This document shows positions 35,417-43,137 of a stretch of DNA of 43,795 nt, in pieces. The DNA is from an uncultured Prevotella sp. (GTDB taxonomy: Bacteria; Bacteroidota; Bacteroidia; Bacteroidales; Bacteroidaceae): contig CAJOIW010000015.1 of the NCBI GenBank assembly GCA_905234845.1, positions 1 through 43,795 on the forward strand, written 5' to 3'. The first letter of the stretch is position 1. Each line of letters begins with the position of its first letter. The notes beneath the pieces were generated by a model. The model ran no database searches. It was not told the DNA's origin and saw only the letters and a program-made list of their open reading frames with translations. Both the position numbers and the translations under genes were made by a program.

Positions 35417-36154
35417 TTAATATTCCACCTTCTCAAGAAAAAGCGCATGTGCCGGCATGCTTTCTCCTGCAGCCGTTCGTTTTTTCTGTGCAATAATATT
35501 GTCGAACTCCTGTATTGTGATACGTCCACGCCCCACATCGATGAGTGTGCCCACGACGGCTCGCACCATATTTCGCAAGAAGCGGTTGGCTGTAATAACG
35601 AAATGCCATTCGGTTGGGCTATCCTGTATCCATCGGGCTTCAGTAACATGGCAAAGGGTCGTTTTCACATCGGTATGGCTTTTGCAAAATGCACCGAAAT
35701 CGTTAGTAGTAAGTAGATGGGAAGCAGCTTCATTTATAAGGCCGAAATCCAAGGTGTAGCCTATCTGACAGGATGATTGCCTAATGAAAGGATTTTTATG
35801 AGTGTGTATATAATAAAAATATGTACGCGAGCGGGCACTAAAACGCGCGTGTAAATCGGCATCTACAGGCTCAATCTTATAGATAGCGATATCGGCGGGC
35901 AAAATACGATTAAGACGATACGCAAGTGTCTCTCCCTCTAATGGAAGAGCTGTTTCCATATCGAAATGTGCTACCATGTGGCGGGCATGTACACCAGCAT
36001 CAGTACGCCCTGCACCCACCACCTCTATAGACTGGCGCAGAATAGTAGATAGAGCTTTCTGTAACACTTCTTGCACAGAACATGCCGAGGGCTGTATCTG
36101 CCAACCGTGGTAGCGGCTTCCATCATAAGAGAAATGGATGAAATAGCGCTGCAT
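35417..36154 (-). CDS. truA: tRNA pseudouridine(38-40) synthase
   Basis: A 245-residue TruA that converts U38-U40 in the anticodon stem-loop of many tRNAs. The catalytic aspartate is in the canonical GAGRTDAGVHARHMVAHFD near residues 47-65. The tail contains the conserved NRFLRNMVRAVVGTLIDVGR run. Length fits the family. It lies 50 bases behind the small periplasmic gene of the ECF cassette, with no promoter box found between them. Confidence 0.97.
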   Translation of the reverse strand: MQRYFIHFSYDGSRYHGWQIQPSACSVQEVLQKALSTILRQSIEVVGAGRTDAGVHARHMVAHFDMETALPLEGETLAYRLNRILPADIAIYKIEPVDADLHARFSARSRTYFYYIHTHKNPFIRQSSCQIGYTLDFGLINEAASHLLTTNDFGAFCKSHTDVKTTLCHVTEARWIQDSPTEWHFVITANRFLRNMVRAVVGTLIDVGRGRITIQEFDNIIAQKKRTAAGESMPAHALFLEKVEY

Positions 36155-36204
36155 TTCACTTTTTGTTGAGAATCATGAGTTGAGTATTCTGTATCAACTC
36201 GTTG

Positions 36205-36630
36205 TTACCTGTCACGACGGGCGGCACGCTTGAAAGTCTGTCGGTGGAATTTGTCTTCGGCACGGATAATACGCAATACCTTTGTAGCGGGAAGTATCTT
36301 CAGGAAACGATTGTGGTATGCACGTTGAAGCTCCTTGATTTCCACGTCATTATTGTCATGAATGCGTATCGCTTCTGCACAAGCTTTATCGCTGGTCATG
36401 TCAAGATTTTTGTTTTTCCATCCTGCCGACATGATAGCATGCTGTTTCTTTCGCAGTTCGCGATAGACAGGGAAAAAGCGCGACGACTCTTGCGGGGTGA
36501 GTCCTGCCTCAGTAGCGATAAATTGCTCCAAGTCGGCCTCGAACTTAACGGGATCAAAAGGTCTCTGCTGTGCGTTAGCTACGACAAAAACCAACAACAA
36601 TAAGGCGGTTATAAAGAATTTACGTTTCAT
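36205..36630 (-). CDS. Small periplasmic protein of the ECF cassette
   Basis: A 141-residue protein with a clear signal peptide (MKRKFFITALLLLVFVVANA) and a helical, charged mature part with no Cys. The pattern FIATEAGLTPQESSRFFPVY followed by RELRKKQHAIM recalls the helical LTxxQ motif of Spy/CpxP-like periplasmic chaperones, but the resemblance is weak. It overlaps the preceding gene by one base (TAATG) and is likely co-regulated with the ECF sigma factor, perhaps as a stress sensor or effector. Confidence 0.8.
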   Translation of the reverse strand: MKRKFFITALLLLVFVVANAQQRPFDPVKFEADLEQFIATEAGLTPQESSRFFPVYRELRKKQHAIMSAGWKNKNLDMTSDKACAEAIRIHDNNDVEIKELQRAYHNRFLKILPATKVLRIIRAEDKFHRQTFKRAARRDR

Positions 36631-37019
36631 TATTCATTACTATTTATTAGCGAAGCATAAATAGCTTCGTTGTCGATCATGGCATAGTCTGCGGCGTAGT
36701 CGAAATCGCCCTCAAAGTGGCTTTTCACCTCACTTCTCAATACCGAATGCTGCATTGTGGACTGATTATCTTTTGCAAGATAAACACCCAAAGCAAATAT
36801 GGCTGCCAAGAAACTGGCTGCAATAGCCCACGTTCTGGAAGAGGGACGCAGGATATGAGATAAGGATTTGTTACTATTCTCTAGCTTCTTGTCCCGCTCA
36901 TCGTTTACACTCAATCCTTCATTCGAGCTGAGGTCTATCTTCGCAAGAATCTCATCGGCCACATGGTCGAAATAACCATCTGGCACCCGAAATGAATGTT
37001 TGGAGATTTGCTGTTCCAT
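36630..37019 (-). CDS. Probable anti-sigma factor, single-pass membrane protein
   Basis: A 129-residue protein with one membrane helix (WAIAASFLAAIFALGVYLA, about residues 64-82), a cytosolic N-terminal half rich in Lys/Ser/Asp, and a short outer domain. It follows the ECF sigma gene by 43 bases, as anti-sigma factors commonly do. No zinc-binding ZAS motif (HxxxCxxC) is visible, so assignment rests on topology and position. Confidence 0.65.
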   Translation of the reverse strand: MEQQISKHSFRVPDGYFDHVADEILAKIDLSSNEGLSVNDERDKKLENSNKSLSHILRPSSRTWAIAASFLAAIFALGVYLAKDNQSTMQHSVLRSEVKSHFEGDFDYAADYAMIDNEAIYASLINSNE

Positions 37020-37062
37020 TTTGTTTTTCTTTACCCTTTTGACGTTAATGTTTGTAAAAGGT

Positions 37063-37608
37063 TTAATCGTGTTTGTTAAAATATTCCGTAATTTTTTTTA
37101 CTGCTATATGATAGCTAGCCTTGAGGGCTCCTTCCGAGGTATTAAGGATGCGGCTCATCTCCGAATACTTCATCTCGTCGTAGTAACGAAGGGTGAAGAC
37201 GGTACGCTGCACATCAGGCAATTGAGCTATGGCTTCCTGAAGCAACGCCTGCGTATGGTCGCCGTCGAAATAGTCGTCGGCCATCAGTCGGTTAGCAAGC
37301 GAGAGATCCTCGTCTGCACTCAGATCGTGATGTGTTTTCTGCTTGCGTATGAAGTCGAGCGACTCATTGATGGCGATGCGGTAAAGCCAAGTGGAGAGCT
37401 TCGACTTGTTCTGAAACTCTCCGAGATTACTCCATGCCTTTATAAATACGTTTTGCAGTATGTCGTTGGCGTCTTCATGGGTAAGGACGATATGACGGAT
37501 TTTCCAATAGAGCGGCTCGCTATATCGGTGCACTACAGCCTCAAAAGCCTTTCCCGCGTTCTGAGAATCGGACAACTGGGCGATAATGGTTTTCTCGTCG
37601 TAGTTCAT
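37063..37608 (-). CDS. ECF-family RNA polymerase sigma factor
   Basis: A 181-residue sigma-70 factor of the extracytoplasmic function type. Region 2 includes FIKAWSNLGEFQNKSKLSTW and the -10 recognition helix LYRIAINESLDFIR (about 82-105). Region 4 has LPDVQRTVFTLRYYDEMKYS and the HTH near SEMSRILNTSEGALKASYH (about 145-165). The cassette order sigma factor, membrane protein, periplasmic protein is that of a stress-response module. Targets are unknown; no matching auto-promoter was found in the 27 bases before the start. Confidence 0.95.
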   Translation of the reverse strand: MNYDEKTIIAQLSDSQNAGKAFEAVVHRYSEPLYWKIRHIVLTHEDANDILQNVFIKAWSNLGEFQNKSKLSTWLYRIAINESLDFIRKQKTHHDLSADEDLSLANRLMADDYFDGDHTQALLQEAIAQLPDVQRTVFTLRYYDEMKYSEMSRILNTSEGALKASYHIAVKKITEYFNKHD

Positions 37609-37635
37609 GAAAACAATTCCACAGATATAAAAACA

Positions 37636-37677
37636 ATGAATGAAGAACCTTCTTTGTCAGCAAGATTCTTCATTCAT
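37636..37677 (-). terminator. Rho-independent terminator after the sorting-domain mini-protein
   Basis: atgaatgaagaa (37636-37647) and ttcttcattcat (37666-37677) form a perfect 12-bp stem around an 18-base loop. On the minus strand it is followed by ttgtttttat. It separates the mini-protein gene from the ECF sigma gene. Confidence 0.85.
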
Positions 37678-37696
37678 GATGTTCATTTTCATTCAA

Positions 37697-38005
37697 TTAT
37701 CGAATAGATATTTTGCGTACGGTCTTGCCGACCTTGATAATGTAGCAACCTTTGGGAAGATTCAATTCATAGCGCTTATCAGCCCCATCCACCTTGAAAC
37801 TCATCACACGGACACCGGCTACATTGTAGATATGCAATTCCTGACCACTGGCTCCGGCTACACGAAGCGTAGAGCCACTGACAGAGATGGTAACGTTCTG
37901 GAAATCGTTATCCACCACCTCAATGGCATTGCTGGTTTCTGCCATGGTAGGCAACACACCAGCAAACATGGCTATAAACGATATTATGAGTAATTTCTTT
38001 GTCAT
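37697..38005 (-). CDS. Secreted mini-protein made almost only of a T9SS-type sorting domain
   Basis: A 102-residue protein: signal peptide (about residues 1-22, MTKKLLIISFIAMFAGVLPT), a short linker, then a beta-rich C-terminal module. The module has the pattern LHIYNVAGVRVMSF, ELNLPKGCYIIKVG and KTVRKISIR, which matches the type A C-terminal sorting domain recognised by the type IX secretion system. No cargo domain precedes it. It could be a decoy, a surface-layer adaptor, or a remnant of a larger secreted protein. The Cys in GCYIIKVG is atypical. It has its own -7 box and terminator. Confidence 0.75.
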   Translation of the reverse strand: MTKKLLIISFIAMFAGVLPTMAETSNAIEVVDNDFQNVTISVSGSTLRVAGASGQELHIYNVAGVRVMSFKVDGADKRYELNLPKGCYIIKVGKTVRKISIR

Positions 38006-38025
38006 AAGCGATACATTTTACCTTG

Positions 38026-38033
38026 CAAAAATA
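38026..38033 (-). promoter_or_regulatory. -7 promoter box (TATTTTTG) of the mini-protein
   Basis: A perfect TAnnTTTG on the minus strand 20 bases before the start. A GTTG (38056-38059) lies 22 bases upstream, a weak -33. Confidence 0.55.
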
Positions 38034-38096
38034 GTAAAAAGGGATGAAAAACGAGCAACTACGAATGAATTACGGTTAATATTTAACGTATTTTAA

Positions 38097-39011
38097 CTAT
38101 AATTCCTCTGTAAGCCCCTCATAACTGAGGATCGTATTGGGAAAAACGGACTTCGCCTCATCGAGCAACACTTGTTCGTTTTCATATCGCGCGCTATAAT
38201 GTCCAAGCATAAGCTTGCCCACACCGGCATCTTTTGCCACCTGCGCGGCCTCCGCTGCCGTACTGTGAAAGTAACGTGCCGCATGGTCAGCCCGGTCAGC
38301 CCCATAGGTGGCTTCATGATAAAGCAGTGTCACTCCTTTTACTAGTTCATGTAAAGCAGGCATGTAACGGGTATCGCTGCAATAGGCGTATGAGACAGGA
38401 GGCTCTGCCGGACGGGTCAGCCGCTCGTGGGGCACCACCGTTCCGTCGGGAAGCTCCCAGTCGGCACCAGCCTTGATGTTGTTGATTTGAGATACGGGAA
38501 TCTGATAGAAGTCTATCATCTCACGCCGGATATGCGGTAACCGAGGCTTTTCACGGAAAAGATAGCCACAGCAGGCGACGCGATGATTCAGCGGTATGGT
38601 TTCTATTGTCAGACTGCGGTCTTCGTAAACGACGGCATGTTGTTCCGTATCTACGGCATGGAAAACGATTTCAAAGCCAACATCGTGAAGAAACATCGAG
38701 AGTTGTGATGCCAGCATCGCCTCCAACGGAGCTGGGGCATAGACATGGAGCGGAGCAGTGCGCCCAAGTAGGGCGAAAGAGGAGATCATGCCAATCAGTC
38801 CGAAGCAATGGTCACCGTGCAAGTGCGAGATGAACACGCACGAGAGCTGTGTAAAGCCGATGTGCGAACGGCGCAATTGGATTTGTGCCCCTTCGCCACA
38901 ATCGACCATGAAGAACTTGTTGTGCACCTCTACCACCTGAATTGTGGGGAAATGCCTCATTGTGGGAAGCGCGCTGCCACACCCCAGAATATGGACTTTG
39001 AACTGGCTCAT
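38097..39011 (-). CDS. rnz: Ribonuclease Z
   Basis: A 304-residue metallo-beta-lactamase-fold endonuclease that trims tRNA 3' ends. The zinc-binding SHLHGDH motif is at residues 62-68. The first strand VHILGCGSALPT, the later HHRVACCGY region, and metal ligands in the C-terminal third (YHEATYG, and LGHYSARY) also match RNase Z. I chose the ATG at 39011, not the TTG at 39017, because the -7 box begins at 39015. The message would be leaderless. Confidence 0.95.
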   Translation of the reverse strand: MSQFKVHILGCGSALPTMRHFPTIQVVEVHNKFFMVDCGEGAQIQLRRSHIGFTQLSCVFISHLHGDHCFGLIGMISSFALLGRTAPLHVYAPAPLEAMLASQLSMFLHDVGFEIVFHAVDTEQHAVVYEDRSLTIETIPLNHRVACCGYLFREKPRLPHIRREMIDFYQIPVSQINNIKAGADWELPDGTVVPHERLTRPAEPPVSYAYCSDTRYMPALHELVKGVTLLYHEATYGADRADHAARYFHSTAAEAAQVAKDAGVGKLMLGHYSARYENEQVLLDEAKSVFPNTILSYEGLTEEL

Positions 39012-39014
39012 TGG

Positions 39015-39022
39015 CAAAAATA
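39015..39022 (-). promoter_or_regulatory. -7 promoter box (TATTTTTG) of rnz
   Basis: A perfect TAnnTTTG whose end lies 3 bases before the start codon, so transcription should start on or next to the ATG. No -33 TTTG at 20 bases. Confidence 0.55.
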
Positions 39023-39096
39023 CTTAGTGGAAAACCCTTCCGCCCTAAACCTTCACCCTGTCGTGGGGATTAGAGGGGGAGCTTAAACCATCAACC

Positions 39097-39675
39097 TCAC
39101 TTCAATTTTTCCTGTCGCTTATACTGGAAAATACCTTTGTCGCTCTCCAGCCACAATGTGTCAGGACCAAGCGCGGCCACATCGAAGGTGTCGGTGTTCA
39201 ATATGAGCCGACCATTGTAGATTTTCCATTTGGAGTAGGGCTTGCTCTCTGCCGAGACATTCGACTCCACGACACCGCCTTCCTTGATTTCAAAGCTCTT
39301 GGCAATGTCGCTCCACTTTCCCTGAAGCGAGTTAAGGTTTACGGCGTGCTGAGCCACATACTCACCATCGGCCTTGTATCCGATGATGGCTATTCTGTCG
39401 CCCTCGAAGCAACCACCCTTCACCATAGAGTCTTTATCCTCTACATAGTATTCGACGGTGTCGCCATTGTCAGTCAGCAAGACCATCTTCGACATTCCGC
39501 CCTCAAGATAGCGCCCATAGACGGTGGAGTCTGTGCCATCGTCCATTTCCAGGTTACCGCTCAAGGTCGGTTGTTCGTTTTTGGGTTTCTTGTCGTCACA
39601 GGCCACAATGACAAACGCCAACAAGAGTGTCGTCAATAAAAGATTAAATGCTTTTCTCATATTCTCATTCTTCAT
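39097..39675 (-). CDS. Lipoprotein, lipocalin-like
   Basis: A 192-residue lipoprotein with a lipobox FVIVAC (Cys26 from this start). The mature part is beta-rich with a conserved-looking LQGKW...YSKWKIYNGRLIL pattern, resembling the Bacteroidetes lipocalin-like lipoproteins (PF12702-type); this is a family guess. An internal ATG at 39660 gives a more typical signal peptide (MRKAFNLLLTTLLLAF) and may be the true start. It is 11 bases behind mazG, so probably co-transcribed. Function unknown. Confidence 0.82.
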   Translation of the reverse strand: MKNENMRKAFNLLLTTLLLAFVIVACDDKKPKNEQPTLSGNLEMDDGTDSTVYGRYLEGGMSKMVLLTDNGDTVEYYVEDKDSMVKGGCFEGDRIAIIGYKADGEYVAQHAVNLNSLQGKWSDIAKSFEIKEGGVVESNVSAESKPYSKWKIYNGRLILNTDTFDVAALGPDTLWLESDKGIFQYKRQEKLK

Positions 39676-39686
39676 TATTCATTTTT

Positions 39687-40538
39687 TCACTTTTCACTCT
39701 CTTTCGCCTCATCCCATAGTTTGTCCATCTCTTCAATCGACATCTCTGTCAAAGACTTCCCTTCTTTTCGAGAGCGTTCCTCCACATAGTTGAATCGCCG
39801 GATGAACTTTTGGTTGGTATGCTCGAGCGCATTATCGGGGTTGAGCTTATAGAGCCGCGCGGCATTGATGACCGAGAAAAGGAAGTCGCCCAACTCCTCC
39901 GTCGAGCGAGCTTTGTCCTCTCGTTTCAGCTCGGCCTCGAGTTCGTCGAGTTCCTCGCGCACCTTCTTCCATACATCTTCGCGGTGCTCCCAGTCGAAAC
40001 CCACATGCCGTGCCTTGTCCTGTATGCGATAGGCCTTGATGAGCGAAGGCAGCGCATTGGGCACACCGCCCAGAACGGTTTTATTGCCGTCCTTCTCCTT
40101 CTGTTTGATCTGCTCCCAGTTGTCGAGCACCTGCTCTACGCTCTCCACTGCCCCCTCAAGCCTCTCCCCTTGGGCGACTCCATAAGGCAATGGCCTGGGC
40201 TCAGGCGCACCCACCTGCGAAGGATGATAAACGTGTGGGTGGCGGAAAATGAGTTTGTCTACCGAGCGGTTACACACGTCGGCGATATCGAACTGCCCCT
40301 TTTCCTCGGCTATGCGGGCATAGAAACAGATATGGAGCAGCACGTCGCCCAGCTCCTTGCAGACCTCTGCCTCGTCGTCTTTCATCAGCGCGTCGCAAAG
40401 CTCAAACGTCTCCTCTATCGTGTTCGGTCTCAGGCTCTCGTTGGTCTGCTTCCTGTCCCAAGGGCATTTTTCCCTCAGCGTGTCAAGCACATCCAGATAT
40501 CGCCCGAAGGCCGCCATTTTCTCTTCACGGGAATGCAT
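39687..40538 (-). CDS. mazG: Nucleoside triphosphate pyrophosphohydrolase
   Basis: A 283-residue tandem-domain MazG that hydrolyses (d)NTPs to the monophosphate and pyrophosphate, clearing aberrant nucleotides. The first domain has CPWDRKQTNESLRPNTIEET, the metal-binding EETFEL and the ELGDVLLH motif near residues 62-69. The second copy shows WEHREDVWKKVREELDELEA and ELGDFLFSVINAARL. Both have the EExxE/ExxD metal-binding pattern. It lies 83 bases behind leuB and 11 bases ahead of the lipoprotein gene. Confidence 0.95.
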   Translation of the reverse strand: MHSREEKMAAFGRYLDVLDTLREKCPWDRKQTNESLRPNTIEETFELCDALMKDDEAEVCKELGDVLLHICFYARIAEEKGQFDIADVCNRSVDKLIFRHPHVYHPSQVGAPEPRPLPYGVAQGERLEGAVESVEQVLDNWEQIKQKEKDGNKTVLGGVPNALPSLIKAYRIQDKARHVGFDWEHREDVWKKVREELDELEAELKREDKARSTEELGDFLFSVINAARLYKLNPDNALEHTNQKFIRRFNYVEERSRKEGKSLTEMSIEEMDKLWDEAKESEK

Positions 40539-40565
40539 TTATAGTTTACGGTTATCGGTTTACAA

Positions 40566-40616
40566 TTCCTCTCCTTCGGGGGAGGCTGGGAGGGGTTGCT
40601 CCTTCGTAGGGGAGTC
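40566..40616. repeat. GC-rich palindromic segment upstream of mazG
   Basis: cctctccttcggggg (40566-40580) is identical to 7958-7972. Two overlapping hairpins, based on ctccttcgggggag and ctccttcgtaggggag, follow each other in the leuB-mazG gap. It could terminate leuB transcription. Confidence 0.6.
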
Positions 40617-40621
40617 TTAGG

Positions 40622-41686
40622 TCAGGAGGGATTCTTAATATAGTCAATTATCCACTGCCCCACTTCCCTCGTGCCATAGTGCTCACCACCCTCGACCTGA
40701 ATCTCGGGTGTGCGCACGTTAGCCTCGAGCGAGGCGTCGACAGCCCTCCTGATGAGCGCGCCCTCGTCTTTCAGGCCGAAGTGCTCAAGCAGCATCGCCG
40801 CCGACAATATCTGCGCCACAGGGTTGGCAATGTTCTGCCCTGCGGCCTGCGGCCACGATCCGTGCACAGGCTCGAAGAGCGGTGTATGCTCTCCGAGTGA
40901 TGCCGACGGCTGCAGACCCATCGATCCCGTGATGCACGACGTCTCGTCGGTCAGGATGTCGCCAAAGGTGTTCTCCGTGACGATAACATCGAAGAAACGC
41001 GGTTCGGTGAGGACACGCATCGAAGCATTATCAATAAACATATAGTCGGTCTTCACGTCGGGATACTGCGGCTCCATCTCCTTGGCAATCTGCCGCCACA
41101 GACGCGACGAGGCCAACACGTTGGCCTTGTCCACCACTGTCAGGTGACCCTTCCTGCCACGCGCTGTCTCGAAGGCCACTTTCAGTATGCGCTCAATCTC
41201 AGAACGCGTATAGATATCGGTATCATAGGCCTTGTCGTTGTCCTGATACTTCTCGCCGAAATACATGCCGCCCGTCAGCTCACGGATAACCACGAAGTCG
41301 GCACCGCGCAACAGCTCGTCTTTCAGCGGTGACCGGTGCAGCAGACAAGGGAACGTGGCCACTGGGCGAATGTTGGCGAACAACCCCAACTGCTTGCGCA
41401 TGGCCAGCAGTCCCTGCTCGGGACGCACCTTCGCCGTCGGGTCGTTGTCGAACCGCAGGTCACCGACAGCGGCAAACAGCACAGCGTCGGCCTGCATACA
41501 CACCTCGTGAGTGCCCTGCGGGTAGGGGTCGCCCACAAGGTCGATGGCGTGTGCGCCACACACCGCCTCTGTATATTCAAACTCGTGGCCGAACCGTTCG
41601 GCAATGGCGTTAAGCACGCCCACACCCTCGCGCATAATCTCGGGGCCGATGCCGTCGCCCGCCAGTATCGCAATCTTCAGTCTCAT
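40622..41686 (-). CDS. leuB: 3-isopropylmalate dehydrogenase
   Basis: A 354-residue NAD-dependent enzyme that oxidatively decarboxylates 3-isopropylmalate in leucine synthesis. The N-terminal [18 protein letters not shown], the substrate loop with REQGLL-type [21 protein letters not shown], the catalytic Tyr/Lys ([10 protein letters not shown] and DKANVL) and the terminal [20 protein letters not shown] are in place. I set the start at 41686. A longer in-frame reading to 41797 runs back into an inverted-repeat element and is not conserved-looking. No other leu genes lie in the window. Confidence 0.95.
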   Translation of the reverse strand: MRLKIAILAGDGIGPEIMREGVGVLNAIAERFGHEFEYTEAVCGAHAIDLVGDPYPQGTHEVCMQADAVLFAAVGDLRFDNDPTAKVRPEQGLLAMRKQLGLFANIRPVATFPCLLHRSPLKDELLRGADFVVIRELTGGMYFGEKYQDNDKAYDTDIYTRSEIERILKVAFETARGRKGHLTVVDKANVLASSRLWRQIAKEMEPQYPDVKTDYMFIDNASMRVLTEPRFFDVIVTENTFGDILTDETSCITGSMGLQPSASLGEHTPLFEPVHGSWPQAAGQNIANPVAQILSAAMLLEHFGLKDEGALIRRAVDASLEANVRTPEIQVEGGEHYGTREVGQWIIDYIKNPS

Positions 41687-41713
41687 ATTGTCTCGTTTTA
41701 TGTTCACTATAAA

Positions 41714-41906
41714 CCCAAATCGGTCATTAGGCCGACAACGGGTAATTTTATTCATATTTTCGGTCTTTTCATGCCATAGCATCTTTTCTTTTGGCATCTT
41801 GCAATCATCATCTTCTCGACGTAGCCCGCTACGTCTTCGAAGCTATTGACTGCAATCTGCTTAAAACAAAATCTACTCTGACATAAAACCTAATGACCGA
41901 TTTGGG
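41714..41906. repeat. 193-bp element with perfect 18-bp terminal inverted repeats
   Basis: cccaaatcggtcattagg (41714-41731) and its exact reverse complement (41889-41906) bracket 157 bases in the leuB leader. Inside is another hairpin, gacgtagc-gg-gctacgtc on the minus strand. A short minus-strand reading frame (stop at 41752-41754) has a protein-like composition (for example [16 protein letters not shown]) but its upstream part has no start codon. It may be a mobile element remnant or a structured leader. Confidence 0.8.
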
Positions 41907-42075
41907 ATAAATTTTCTGCGAAGGTACAACAAAAAGCCCGAAACTCCAAATTTTCCGCTGACAAATCTTATCATTTCTCCCGACAAAGAGACAGAAAGAC
42001 ATTTCTTAACGCGGTGTGCCTTGGGAAAACTATTCCACAACAACAGAAAGAAAGGCCTTGCCGATGGTGAGTTGT

Positions 42076-42196
42076 AAAGCAGCCTTTTTCTCCGACTAAA
42101 GCTATGGTTTAGAAAGTCTAAAGCTATGGTTTACACATGAAAAAGCTATGCTTTTCACACCCTAAAGGACTGCTTTAGGAACGAAAGGCATAGCTA
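42076..42196. repeat. 22-bp-phased dyad array, locus D (six units)
   Basis: Six AAAG-centred dyads start at 42076, 42098, 42120, 42142, 42164 and 42184: spacing 22, 22, 22, 22 and 20. Units 2 and 3 are identical (aaagctatggttt), unit 4 is aaagctatgcttt (perfect), unit 5 extends to cctaaag/ctttagg arms. The last unit is degenerate. It lies between the SUMF1-type gene and leuB. Confidence 0.85.
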
Positions 42197-42232
42197 TACT
42201 ATTTTGACAAAGAGACAGAATGACTACAATAG

Positions 42233-42266
42233 AATAAGGCTTTGCCGATGGTAGCAAAGCCTTATT
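42233..42266 (-). terminator. 13-bp stem downstream of the SUMF1-type gene
   Basis: aataaggctttgc (42233-42245; begins at 42233) and gcaaagccttatt (42254-42266) pair perfectly over an 8-base loop, 38 bases after the SUMF1-type stop. A second, imperfect relative containing the same ttgccgatggt word lies at about 42053-42088. The T run is on the plus side, so direction is uncertain. Confidence 0.55.
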
Positions 42267-42303
42267 TCTGTTTTTCTCATGCCATTTCTCTTAAAATAAG
42301 AAA

Positions 42304-43137
42304 TTATGGGGTGAGGGCGAGACGAAACCCGCGATCATTAGCCTTGCTCGATGGCGAGATAGAATTCCGGACATTACACACACAAGCGCTGGTTTGGCGC
42401 CAGCTGCCGCCACGACGCACGCGCTCAGTGCCAGAAGACGGACCGGTAGGATTCGTCTGATCTTCGCTGCTATAAACGGCGGACCAGTCCTGACAATATT
42501 CAAATACGTTGCCGCTCATATCGTAGAGTCCCAGCTCGTTCGGGGCTTTCGTGGCTACGTCGTGAGTCTTGTCTTGGGAGTTATTAAGATACCACGCCAC
42601 ATCAGTGACCTGATTGCTACCGCTATAGGCATAATCCTCACTCAAGTTTCCGCCCTTCGCCGCAAACTCCCACTCGGCCTCGGTAGGCAGACGGAAGGTA
42701 TGGCCCGTCAGCGACATCATCCTAACGATAAATGTCTGGCAGTCTTCCCAGCTCACCGTCTCCACAGGAAGCTTCGCTCCTTTGAAGTTGCTGGGATTGC
42801 TGCCCATCACCGCCTGCCACAGCTCCTGCGTCACCTCCGTCTCGCCGATATAATAGTCTGACAGAGTCACGTTGTGAACAGGTCCCCTATCTGCCCATCC
42901 ATCAGAACCCTTTCCCATCTGGAACGTGCCACCGACAACCTTTATCATCCGGAACTCAACACCATTGACCGTAAAGGTTTTTTGATTTACGAAAGAAAAT
43001 CCATTTATCTCATCAATGGGCATTTTAAGCATGGTGTTGTCGGACTTTTTCACCAACATATAGTTCTTTTCTGTCTGTGCCTGCGCACCGATGATTGCTA
43101 CAACGGCAAGAAGTGTCAATATAACTGTTCGTTTCAT
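42304..43137 (-). CDS. Secreted SUMF1/formylglycine-generating-enzyme-type protein
   Basis: A 277-residue protein with a signal peptide (MKRTVILTLLAVVAIIGAQA), an N-terminal 40-residue beta segment, and a SUMF1 (FGE-sulfatase) domain starting at VVGGTFQMGKGSD. Family marks include YIGETEVTQELWQAVMG, LPTEAEWEFAAKGG, GLYDMSGNVFEYCQDW and the terminal RRGGSWRQTS...DRGFRLAL. The two active-site cysteines of true FGE are not clearly in place (CVCNVRNS aligns ambiguously), so an enzymatic role is doubtful; many such domains are structural or ligand-binding. It overlaps the upstream gene by 4 bases. Confidence 0.85.
   Translation of the reverse strand: MKRTVILTLLAVVAIIGAQAQTEKNYMLVKKSDNTMLKMPIDEINGFSFVNQKTFTVNGVEFRMIKVVGGTFQMGKGSDGWADRGPVHNVTLSDYYIGETEVTQELWQAVMGSNPSNFKGAKLPVETVSWEDCQTFIVRMMSLTGHTFRLPTEAEWEFAAKGGNLSEDYAYSGSNQVTDVAWYLNNSQDKTHDVATKAPNELGLYDMSGNVFEYCQDWSAVYSSEDQTNPTGPSSGTERVRRGGSWRQTSACVCNVRNSISPSSKANDRGFRLALTP

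Larger units (their letters stand above)
41687..42303. other. 617-bp gene-free region upstream of leuB
   Basis: No gene. It holds the inverted-repeat-bounded leuB leader (41714-41906), a near-consensus minus-strand -7 box (TACCTTCG, at about 41925-41932), two copies of the word gacaaagagacagaa (41982-41996, 42206-42220), the phased dyad array D (42076-42196) and a terminator-like stem (42233-42266). Confidence 0.8.

Noticed and set aside
39810..40544. 244-residue plus-strand frame over mazG
   Set aside because: Antisense shadow of mazG, which shows both metal-binding motifs.
41687..41797. Extended N-terminus of LeuB
   Set aside because: It reads back into the inverted-repeat element and precedes the universal LeuB start ([16 protein letters not shown]).
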